Positions 48,901-57,821 of a stretch of 64,000 nt of DNA are shown piece after piece (position 1 is the stretch's first letter; each line of letters starts with the position of its first letter). The position numbers were made by a program, and so were the translations under genes. Source of the stretch: Chlamydomonas reinhardtii (taxonomy: Eukaryota; Chlorophyta; Chlorophyceae; Chlamydomonadales; Chlamydomonadaceae); assembly GCF_000002595.2 (NCBI RefSeq), contig NC_057013.1, positions 4,011,429 to 4,075,428 of the forward strand, given 5' to 3'. The notes under the pieces are model-generated. The model made no database searches, was not told the origin of the DNA, and was given only the letters and a program-made list of their open reading frames with translations.

Positions 48901-50677
48901 ACCGCGGCGTTGCTGCAAGCAGAGGGGACAAGGCAGGGAAAGCGAGGGCAGAGAAGCAGTCACATGAAACTGACACTCTCGTGTCCATCATCAGGCGGGC
49001 AGTGAAGCAAGAACGCAGGCGCCACAGGCACAGCAATCAGGAGAGCTAGGTGTGCGGAGCGACAGGGGGGTCGGAGCTGCAAAGACGCACGCGACTGACC
49101 TGGGCGCGGCCACAACGTGCGAGCCAGGGCTGGTGCCGGAGGCAGTGGCCGCGGCGGGCGCGCTCAAGCCCGCAGTCACCGCGGCGTTGCTGCAAGCAGA
49201 GGGTACGGGGCAGGGAAAGCGCGGGCAGAGAAGCAGTCACATTAAACTGACACTCTCGTGTCCATCATCAGGCGGGCAGTGAAGCAAGAACGCAGGTGCC
49301 ACAGGCACAGCGAACGGTGTGCGGAGCGCCAGGGGGGGTGGAGCTGCAAAGATGCACGCGACTGACCTGGGCGCGGCCACAACGTGCGCGCCAGGGCTGG
49401 TGCCGGAGGCAGTGGCCGCGGCGGGCGCGCTCGAGCCCGCAGTCACCGCGGCGTTGCTGCAAGCAGAGGGTACGGGGCAGGGAAATCGAGGGCAGAGAAG
49501 CAGTCACATTAAACTGACACACGCGTGTCCATCATCAGGCGGGCAGTGAAGCAAGAACGCAGGCGCCACAGGCACAGCGAACGGGAGAGCTAGGTGTGCG
49601 GAGCGACAGGGGGGGTGGAGCTGCAAAGACGCACGCGACTGACCTGGGCGTGGCCACAACGTGCGAGCCAGGGCTGGTGCCGGAGGCAGTGGCCGCGGCG
49701 GGCGCGCTCGAGCCCGCAGTCACCGCGGCGTTGCTGCAAGCAGAGGGTACGGGGCAGGGAAAGCGAGGGCAGAGAAGCAGTTAGATTTAACAGAGCGCTG
49801 TGTCCCTCATCAGGCATGGCGCAGGGGCCAGGTGGCTGGGCAGAGAATCACGGGGCGGTGGCGCTGCGGAGATGCAACTGACCTGGCCACGGCCACCACG
49901 CTCAAGGCCGTCGTTGCTGCGGCAATGGGCCCTGCGGCCATTGCTTTACCACCTGTGCACACCTTGACTGCTGAGGTGACCAGGGCCAGGCGATGTGGGG
50001 TTCGGACACTGACTGTGCAGTCCGCTGGCTGGAATGTGCTGATGGCGTTTCTCAGTTCCTGCACTGATGCTGTAGAGAGCTTTGGTACGCCCTCCAACAG
50101 CACATCATCGACAATAGCTGCCACGAAGCTCCCTCCACTGGGGAAGGTCAACCTGACAGGGAAAGCTGGTGTATGCCCATGCCTATGGGAGTGTACGTGC
50201 CCAAGCTTGCACGCATACACCCCACATGCCTTGACGAACCCAGTCGTTCTCCTGCAGTCCGGCTTCTCACAGACAGGCACCCATGGTGGCGCCCCTTTCA
50301 CAGCCTCCAGCGTCAACCTGTTGGCAATGACCGGCCGCTAAATCGAATGTGGGCAACGGCACACTGGACTGGACAACTTACAGTTGAGCGTTGAAGTTTG
50401 AGGCGCCCTCGGTCCATGCAGAAGTCAACTGAACTGTCTCTCCGGTCACTGCTGGACCCCGATACCCCTCCTTGCGGTACTGTTTTTGCCGCTTCGCATG
50501 CTTTTCGTTCGCAGCGGCCTTGTCCTCCACGGTCATCGCCGCGCGCTTCAGCCGTTTCCGGTCCGCATCCTTCTTCTGGCGCTCCGTACGCTGCTCCAAG
50601 GTTTCATCTGAGCGCTCACTTCGTTTCTGCGCGGCTCCCGCTGTGTCAACGTACGCTTCCGCGCGAACTCGCAGCAT
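42989..50677 (-). CDS. Exon-array gene: 24 tandem 90-nt exons encoding a 30-residue repeat protein
   Basis: Exon 1 (50677-50382), exon 2 (50317-49883), 24 exons of 90 nt between 49733 and 43417, and a last exon (43229-42989) sum to 3,132 nt, 1,043 aa. The ATG at 50677 has an in-frame TGA just upstream. Exon 1 ends at a strong GTAAGT donor and encodes a basic helix (TERQKKDADRKRLKRA). Exon 2 holds a Cys/His-rich stretch (CEKPDC, then CGVYACKLGHVHSHRHGH) and a short structured-looking segment. Each repeat exon begins NAAV and contains APAAATASGTSPGSH. The acceptor is preceded by a long pyrimidine tract ending TTGCAG, and the donor is CAG|GTCAGT. All repeat exons enter and leave in the same phase. 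The last exon starts as the same repeat and runs into a second basic tail (AERQKKDSDRKRHKRA) ending RYQL. I do not recognise the protein. The repeat looks disordered, and the basic ends suggest nuclear or nucleic-acid contact (inference). Confidence 0.72.
43161..49920. repeat. Tandem array of 25 units, mainly 277 and 267 bp, carrying the repeat exons
   Basis: The same point of the exon recurs at 43219, 43496, 43772, 44038, 44315, 44592, 44859, 45076, 45353, 45630, 45907, 46174, 46450, 46727, 46994, 47270, 47546, 47823, 48090, 48357, 48624, 48902, 49179, 49446 and 49723. Units fall into two length classes that differ by presence or absence of a GGGAGAGCTA block before GTGTGCGGAG. One unit is short (217 bp, 44859 to 45076). 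Identity between units is very high in introns as well as exons. A diverged edge copy is recognisable at 49,785-49,920, overlapping the end of exon 2. At the left end the repeat stops inside the last exon. Confidence 0.95.
45780..47418. repeat. Higher-order repeat: two 820-bp blocks of three units each
   Basis: Units at 45907, 46174 and 46450 correspond one to one with those at 46727, 46994 and 47270: the offset is exactly 820 bp for each. They share the same length pattern (277, 267, 276) and the same private variants, such as AGGGTACGGGGCAGGGAAAGCGCGG in the middle unit (46,195-46,219 and 47,015-47,039). Copy 2 shows only a few differences, for example AAAGTGCG for AACGTGCG near 46,929. This is a recent segmental duplication inside the array. 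Confidence 0.85.
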
Positions 50678-52015
50678 TCCGTTGCCGTTAGCTTTAACGA
50701 CGCTCGTTCAACATGCTAGACAACAGGATGTACAGAGTACGTAGCCTTGCTTGAAGTGCATCAAAGCAGCGAGGCAAGTTCGACGTTACCGGGCTTGCGT
50801 CCGCACCGGGCTTTCATCCGCTCCAGAAGCGATGTGATATGTTGTGGAGAGTCTTAAAGGGACACAATCCACGCATGCCGCCTCTTGCAGGTGCGGCCCA
50901 ACGTTTCGCCCTCCATTGTGTATCTGTCATTGCGCCGCGCGCCTGATCACTTTCTCAGGCATTCGTTTAATGCATGCTGTTCATCCATGTGAATGATACT
51001 GCACGACAACGCGAGCCGCTGCGTCCACGAGCGCGAACATCGCTCGGGACATTTTATCCTAGTTTGCGCCCAGGCGTCCGCGTGGCCAGGTTCGCGTGCC
51101 TATCTTCTTATTCCATAATAGTCGTATGTGTGCGTATACGTGCGCGTGCGTTGTGTGCTTGTGGCGGGAGCGAGGTCCTTGTGACCCGGGGTCGGAGCAA
51201 GTCCTTCTGCTCGCTTGAGTGCCGCTGCGAGCTGCGTTAGTCCGCAGTGGTAGCGCTCTATCGCTTTGCGTTGCGAGCGCGCGTGTTGTGTGCGTGTGCG
51301 TGCGTGTCGAGTGCGCATGTTGTGTGCGACGCGCTCGCGGGGCGCTAAGAGCTGTTTTAGTCCTTTGTGTTTGCGTTCTATCGCTTCGTGTTGCGTGTGC
51401 GTGTGTCGTGTGCGTGTGGCGTGAGCGAGTTCCCGGCGACCCAGGGTCGCGACAGAGTCTCGTTTGGCTGTCCAAAAGTCTTAGTCCTCCGCTCGGCTCT
51501 CCACTAGCGTTCCGAGGAGCTACGGCGACTCAAGCGTTTGCTTATATACAGGATTCCTACTCCCGAACCCGTACGCGCGCCCTCACTAGGTCCCCATGCT
51601 GATAAGCGTCCATCCGGCATCCCCCAGCTGCTTGTGCGATCGCCATGCAACTTCAAGAACATCGTTACCTGATTGCTATCCACAATCGCATTCGGCATTC
51701 CCAACCTTAACCCCAACCGCCCAACGCAAGGATCCCGCGCCCAGGGACGCAAGGCTGCGCAAGGAGAACATGATACCATTTGAATCACAAAATCAGCACA
51801 TAGCCTCGTTGCCCTCACTTCGCCGGGGCATGCCAAGCACAGCCGCAATCACAAACACGCACTCGCAGACAACCTCAAATCACATCCAGACAGCCGTGGC
51901 TCCGGGGCGCAGTCCCCAACCCGTTGCAATGTACTCCTAATTCCCACGCTTTAGGAGTCTATGTGCGTCACCTTTGCGCCAGCCACCGCACCAGCGGCAC
52001 CACAACAGCTCAGCA
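50678..52015. other. Upstream region of the exon-array gene and 3' side of the PTRHD1-like gene
   Basis: Apart from the GT-rich repeat listed separately, no gene was recognised here. The promoter of the array gene should lie just above 50,677. Confidence 0.4.
51120..51450. repeat. GTGCGT-rich imperfect direct repeats
   Basis: Two phrases recur: TAGTCC followed by a short spacer and CTATCGCTT, at about 51,239-51,272 and 51,358-51,386; and GTGGCG.GAGCGAG followed by GACCC.GGGTCG, at about 51,160-51,195 and 51,415-51,450. GTGCGT runs lie between them. The repeat is diverged and shows no coding potential beyond His/Thr-rich antisense frames. Confidence 0.5.
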
Positions 52016-52877
52016 CTATCCAATGGGCGCCTTGGACAGCTGGAACTTCTTGAAGTACTGTGCCACCTGGCTCTTGGGGTAGGGGCGCGTGGCCAGGCAG
52101 GTGGGGTAGTTCTCCGGCTGCTCCACCCAAAGCTTATGCCCCACGCCCGCCGCACTCAATGTCTCACTGAGCTTGCGCAGCGCCGCCTCGTCCTTCAGCT
52201 CCAGCACCACCTGTGAAACATGCGGATATGTTTGTGTATGTGTGTGTGGGGGGGGGGCGGGGAGGTGGGTTGCGATGGGGTGTGTGTGGGGTGGGGTGGG
52301 GGGGTTGACTGGGCTTTGCCTTGGGCGAAAGCGCTACAAGCGAAGAGCCCACGGCGCCTTACTCTATTGCCCAGTCGCCCTGGTCGCCCACTATTCAAAC
52401 GCGCACCTTGCGCATGTGGTCGATGTTGTCAGGCGCCAGGTAAGCTTGCGTTTCGGGCTCGTCCTTGTACATCCACATAGCTGCCGACGAGGCGTGGCAG
52501 GCCTGGCAGGGACGCCGGGCAGCATTGGCGACGTGTGCTAGTTAGTGCATGAGCCTTCCCACACTGGCTATCCCGGACCGTTTGACAATCGGTAGCCTCT
52601 CGTAGATCCATGTAACGTGGAAGGTGGCATCTACGAGGTCACCACAATCGTGTGCACAGCGTCCGGGAGGTCGGGAGGTCGTTCCATGGTCCCTGGTCTC
52701 CACCGCCCACGATGCCTTGGCACCCACCTGTGCGACAACGCTGCCCAGCGGCCACCCGCTTGACGTCCACAAGTCCTTGCGCACGACCACGTACTGAACC
52801 AGGAAGTCTTGCGGAGCGGACTCGCCTGCGCTGGCTTGCGCAGCGACGTTGCCGGTGCTCGCGGCGCCATCCGCCAT
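52016..52877 (-). CDS. PTRHD1-like protein (peptidyl-tRNA hydrolase PTH2 fold)
   Basis: Three exons (52877-52728, 52502-52407, 52210-52016) sum to 441 nt and give 146 aa, close to the length of human PTRHD1. The match runs the whole length: FLVQYVVVRKDLW, WPLGSVVAQACHASSAA, VVLELKDEAALRKLSETL, LWVEQPENYPTCLATRPYP and VAQYFKKFQL. The PTH2 superfamily releases peptides from stalled peptidyl-tRNA. PTRHD1 members share the fold, but their activity is less clear, so the enzymatic role is inferred. The first about 20 residues are Ala/Ser-rich and could be linker or weak targeting sequence. The ATG at 52877 was chosen because it opens the conserved exon. Intron 2 is very G-rich on the plus strand (about 52,246-52,306). 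Confidence 0.9.
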
Positions 52878-54012
52878 CGTGCCAAGCTGACGTCTGGATA
52901 CGACTGAGCCTGGGTGCGGCGCGTAATGTTTGGTCAACCCAGATCGCTGCAGAGTATCTGTTGGCGTTCGAGCAAGTACCAGCGACGCTGGCGTTTTACT
53001 GCTCTGATATACAGCGGCAGCACGTTTGAGGCGGCAAGCGGACTTCATGCCTTGCAATTATATATTGTTGTTTACAACTATCAGTTTGTGCGACGAAAAG
53101 GGCCCAAGAAACAACAAACAGCATTGCCGCGATCGCAAACACACACGCACGACCATCAGGCGCCCGCCCACCCTCGACGGCGAGCTGTCTGCGTTCGGCA
53201 ACCGGCCGCAAGCAGACATACCATCAATATCCCACTTACCTCGCTTGTAATATTCCGGACAGCCCTGACTTCAAGCCCACCCCACCAAAACAATACGTCC
53301 CGCATGGCCAACAAACGAGGCACGCACGGCATATACTGCCCTTACTCGTAACCGCGGTATACCAACATAATGCCCTAGGTTCACTATTCATCCCGCACCA
53401 CGGTGGTGAGAAACTCGTCCCCTCACCCCTCATCTGACTGGCCTCCAACCCGCGGCCACTGAGACTATGGCCTATGGGCGCCAGGCAGGTCCAAAATGCC
53501 GGCACCGCACTGTTCGTTTACGGACACCGACTTGCACACCAGGAACCACACGGCCTCCGCCGCCGGCCATCATGCACCCGTCCTCGAGTTTGAGCGCGCC
53601 TAGCCATGTGCCGCGCCTTCCTTCGCAACGCTTTTCCAGCTCTACAGATGCCTGTGCGCTGCGAGACGGCGGCAGTGTCGCACACCACCACCAGGTGAGC
53701 ACAAGTTGCTGGGGCCCTTCGGCTGCAGCTTGGACACGTGCTCCCCTGCCGCTCCCCTGCAATGCTGAAGAGCTAATGGTCGACAGGTAGGTGCCTCCGT
53801 GTGTGGGCCACCCCCCGCTCCTGTGCCCTCAACGACCGATGCGCCAGATGTTCGCGAGCGCGATGCGCTCGCTCACCCAGCGCAGCACGTGGTGATTGCC
53901 TGCAGCAGTTGTCCAACGGGAAGAGTAAACGAAGACACGGGGACCAGCACACAAGGGACCTGTATTGCAGCCCGCATCAGACGCGAAGCGCCCCCTTGCA
54001 AGCCAATACCCC
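52878..54012. other. Intergenic stretch between the PTRHD1-like gene and gene B
   Basis: Holds the presumed promoter of the PTRHD1-like gene and the 3' region of gene B. Short Pro/Arg-rich frames near 53,470-53,790 show no splice-supported coding structure. Nothing else was recognised. Confidence 0.4.
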
Positions 54013-55159
54013 TCACCGCTTGGAAACCTCACCCAGCAGCGCCTTACCTGTGTCTCTTGCGAGTTGTGCGGTCGACTCCAGGGAACGTTGTTGAGGGCCA
54101 CTTCCTGACGGAGTCTTGGGCGATTCTGACGGCACAGCGGCCCGCCGCCACCACTTCTTCCCCTGGAGCCGCTGCATCTCCTCCTCATCCTGCCGCAGCC
54201 GCTGCCGCCGCACCTCCGCGGCCTTGGCCTCCTCCCCCGCGTACCATTCCGTTACCCTCCTGGACAGCTGCTCGGTACGCCGCCCATCCCGGCGGTTGCC
54301 CAGCGAGCGCATCCAGTCCAGCACCGGCACCTGGGCCTCCTCGTGCAGCCATCGCAGCAGCGGCACGCCGCAGCGGATGGCGTGTGCCCGCCAGGTGGCC
54401 GCGTCGCCCGACCAGGGTAGCCCCAGGCGGCGCAGGCAGCGCAGCGTGAGCAAGTCCTCGGCGGCAATGGCGGCAGCGTAGGCGTCGTGGCAGTCCTGGG
54501 CGAGTGCGCGTGCGTTTGCGAAGTGACCAGATGCAAGAGTGTGCAATCACCGCAGTTTGCAGCATGCAGCGGTGGAGAGGGGGCAGTCGCATACGGTAGA
54601 TGTAAGGCCACAGGCGTGGCTGCAGGGAAGTCAAAACCTAGGATGCCGCAGCCCCGCACCCCGCTGCGGCCTCCCGCACTCACCCCGGCTGGACAGCCCT
54701 GCGCCACCAGATACGCCAGCACTGCCTCACAGCCCGCCGCCGCACCCGCCGCCACCGCCTCCGGGCCCCAGGGGCAGCCGCGCGCCCGCACCAGCGCCAG
54801 CAGCTCCAGACTGCCCGACCTCGCCGCCGCGGTGCACACCTCCGCCGTCTGCTGCACCTCGCCCTCGCCCTGGGGTTCGCCTCCACCGCTGCCGCTGCTT
54901 CCCTCGGCGCCAACAACCCTGCCCCGGCCACCAGGAGCGGCCCTGCCTGTGCAGCACTCGTCCAGCAGCCACGCCACGACCTGCATCTGACCCGCTCGCG
55001 CCGCCGCCACCAGGACCGCAGTGCTCATGCGGCCGCCCCAGGCACGCAGAGCTTTCAGGCAGCGAATGTGGCCGCGTGCAGCCGCCGTCGGGACCGCGTC
55101 GGGGGCTGCCACGACTGCGGCGACCAGCTCGTGAGGGCTGGGACAGGGCCTGCTGCTGC

Positions 55160-55190
<31 letters not shown>

Positions 55191-56859
55191 ACTGCCGCCA
55201 TCGCTGCACGGGTGACTGTCCGCTGCTTTGAAGCTCTGGCTGTGGTCGGCTGCATGTGGGCCGGAGCCCAGTGCGTCAGTGTCGCCTGCCTGGGCTGCTG
55301 ACCCTGTTGCCGCCTCTGTTGCCAATGCCGTCTCTATGGAATCCAAGTCTGCTGCCTCAGCTGCCAGCCGCAGCACATACTCCAGCGCCCGGTCATTGCC
55401 GCTGACCAAAGCCTCCGCCACCACGCGCGCGCTGCACACCGCTGCGACCCCCAGCTCCCCTCGTAGGTAGCCCAGCCTCACAACCGCCTCCTCTTCAAGC
55501 CCTGGGCCAGGTACCGAGGACGGACAGGCCGCGGCGCGTGCCGCCACCCGCACCTTGTCACAGTCGCGCCGAGCCACGTGCCCGCGCGCCTTAAGCCACT
55601 CGTACTTTGCCCTCCACTCCGGCGAGGCGCTGCATGCGGCTGCCGCCAGCAGCCGTGCATGCACACCCGCCCGCCAAGCCGCAGCCGCACTGCGCTCCTG
55701 CGGCGTGCGCGCCTCACCAAATAGGGCATCCTCCTCTTCTTCTTCTGGCCGCCACGTCAGCACCCAGCCCGAGTGCTGGTATCCCTGGCCGCTGCCGCTG
55801 CTGCTCCCGCCGTCTCCGCCGCCGGCTGCTGCCCCTGCCCCTGCCTCTGCTCCTGCTCCTGCTGCGCTTCCATCTCCACCACCAACAGCGTTGGGGCGAC
55901 CGGCAGTCCTGCTGCGGTCTATCCACCTGCCGTACAGCGCCGCCAGCTCGCCCAGCCCCAGCCCCTCCACCGCCGCCTCCAGCAGCCGCACGCCCGCCGC
56001 CTGCAGCTGCGGGAAGTTCTCCGCCTCGAAGGCGGGCACGGCGGGGTGCAGCCCCAGGAACCCGTCCCGCATCTCCTTGTGCAGCTGCAGCAGCCGGTCG
56101 CATTCAGCCGCGTGGCCGCCGCCAGCAGCGGCCGCCGCCGCGGCCAGCGCGATGTTCATTCGCTCCTCCAGGGAGTTGATGGACCGCAGCCGGCCGCAGA
56201 CACTGTGGCCGGCGCCTGCCGCGGCTATGATGCAGGAGGGGCTGCAGTTGGGATGGCCTGCGCGCCCGGCCGCCTCCAGGGACGCGTCGGTGTCCGTGAG
56301 CCCAGCCGACCGCAGCCAGCCCAGCACTTCGCCGTGGCCGGCAGCGCGTGCGGCTGTGAACACGTCCGGCCCCAGCGGGCAGCCCACCACCGAAGCCGCA
56401 AGCTCCAGGTTTTCCAGGTCGCCTGCAGGAAGCGGGGGGCCAAGGATTTACTGCATGTGTGTAGGGCTTCGGAAGCCACGCGTGGAAGCAAGGCTGGCGC
56501 TCGCAGCGCGGGGCAGGATTGCAAGCTGGGCGAAGACAGGAGTTGCCAAGCGCACTCAAGGCATACGCACCGCTGGCTGCGGTGGCGCATAGTAGCTTGC
56601 GGCGCATCTCCAGAGTCATATCACGCATTGCGCCGGGAGCGCCCCAGCGCGCCGCGAATGCCCAGCGCGGCACCGCCTTTGCGGCGTGGACGGTGGCGGA
56701 GTACCCGAGGGAGCGTGCCAGAGCGCACGTTGCTTTGTCCAGCGGGAGCAGGCTGCACGCAACATCGTTCTCGTTAAACGCTGCTAGTTGTATGATCCTT
56801 GCAAGCGTGTCTCGCGAGAGCGTCGCCCAGCAGCCCTTCGCGAGCGACGCGTCAGCCAT
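54013..56859 (-). CDS. F-box-like/ankyrin-repeat protein, copy B
   Basis: Three exons (56859-56571, 56422-54684, 54495-54013) sum to 2,511 nt, 836 aa. The open frame extends above 56859 only with non-ATG codons, so the ATG of MADASLAKGCW is chosen. The plan matches copy A: an F-box-like start (LARIIQLAAFNENDVACSLL), MTLEMRRKLLCATAASGDLE, degenerate ankyrin helices (GHGEVLGWLRSAGLTD, LELLALVRARGCPWG, EAVLAYLVAQGCPAG), the IAAEDLLTLRCLRRLGLP block, and a charged coil (RRQRLRQDEEEMQRLQGKKW). Long Ala/Gly/Ser insertions break the repeat region, including a run of Ser/Asn codons at about 55,150-55,190. Copies A and B share introns 1 and the one before the DLLTLRC block. B has lost (or never gained) the later introns of A. 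Adaptor function is inferred. Confidence 0.8.
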
Positions 56860-57821
56860 GTCGATAACCCTAGATGGCTGTCCTTGCGACAGAGCTGTAT
56901 AGTGTGTTATCAAATTGGACAATAAAGCTAGCTATGGTCGCTTTACCCAGTGCTCAGTTGTGCTGGCGGAGTTTAGGTCGGAATTCAATACTGGCCGCGT
57001 TGCTGCATTGTTCACGGACTTACAGCGTACGTTGATATGTCAATGCAATGATTCAAGCCCGAGTTCCAGAGCCAAAAGAGATGAATGCGGTCAACACGAT
57101 ACACACCAGCCGATACCCCGACCAATACCCCGACACGCCCGTGGACACACCCACATGCTCTGCCTTCCTGCGCTGCCAAATGCCTCACGCAGAATCGTGT
57201 CAATAAATCCACAATGAATCCAAAATGAATCCACAATACGTGGAGAGTGTTTCTATCCCGCTTCTAAAGTGGGCGCAGCACCGTCAACTCCTGCCAGATG
57301 TGTGCGCGCTACACACCAATACGGTACAGTGCGGTCATCGCCAGTGAAGCCACATAGGCGTCCTTGAGGTGCTGGTGCTGGCCGTTGAGCACGGCATCAA
57401 CCCTCCTGATCACCGCCTCAACATCCCTACAAGCCCACAATCGCGTCAGTGATACGGTACACACCGGCGGATACCTCATTACCTCAACACGCCACATGCC
57501 GACACGCCCACATGCGTCTCCTTCCCTGCCCTGCGAAATGGTTCACACAGCGCTCCACATGCCGACCAGGCGGCGCCACAGTGACTCGATCAGGCCCTTG
57601 CCCACGCCTTCCGCCCCGGGCGCCCCGCAGCCACCGACGCGGACCACTGGCACCGTATGGCGATCAAGCCTTGAGCCCTTAAGCAACTCGCTTTCAGCGC
57701 CCGCTTCAGCCGGCGCGTGTTTCCCTGCAGCAGGCAAACGGGATATGCAAAGATATAAAGCGCATCTCTCAGAGCTATAAGACACATGCTCGCGGCATAA
57801 GCAGTTGTGCCAAGTCAAAGA
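56860..57821. other. Intergenic stretch with a diverged duplication and one orphan exon-like frame
   Basis: Two related blocks lie at about 57,100-57,200 and 57,460-57,560. Each has CCGATACC-type text, CGACACGCCC, CCCACATGC and a G(A/C)CAAATG.CTCAC.C-like end. Between them a minus-strand frame (about 57,442-57,318) reads DVEAVIRRVDAVLNGQHQ and then LKDAYVASLAMTALYRI, flanked by an acceptor-like GTTGTAG and a donor-like GTGTGT. It looks like a real exon but no partner exons were found, so I do not call a gene. Confidence 0.35.

Noticed and set aside
43369-49784. Recurring plus-strand frames of 65-96 codons in the array
   Set aside because: They are antisense shadows repeated with the unit, begin at different codons in each unit and do not connect to flanking exons.
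43161-49790. Array considered as a CRISPR array, a centromere-type satellite or rDNA spacer
   Set aside because: Units of 267-277 bp with no unique spacers rule out CRISPR. Splice signals and an in-frame 5' and 3' exon explain the structure better than a non-coding satellite.
51059-51475. Minus-strand His/Thr/Arg-rich frame of 138 codons
   Set aside because: It is the translation of the GT-rich repeat and lacks any other support.
53472-53790. Overlapping frames on both strands near 53.5-53.8 kb
   Set aside because: Neither has a plausible splice partner or recognisable motif; composition is that of random GC-rich sequence.
56860-56922. Upstream extension of ankyrin copy B to 56922
   Set aside because: It starts at TTG, not ATG; the first ATG in frame is at 56859 and copy A has no matching extension.
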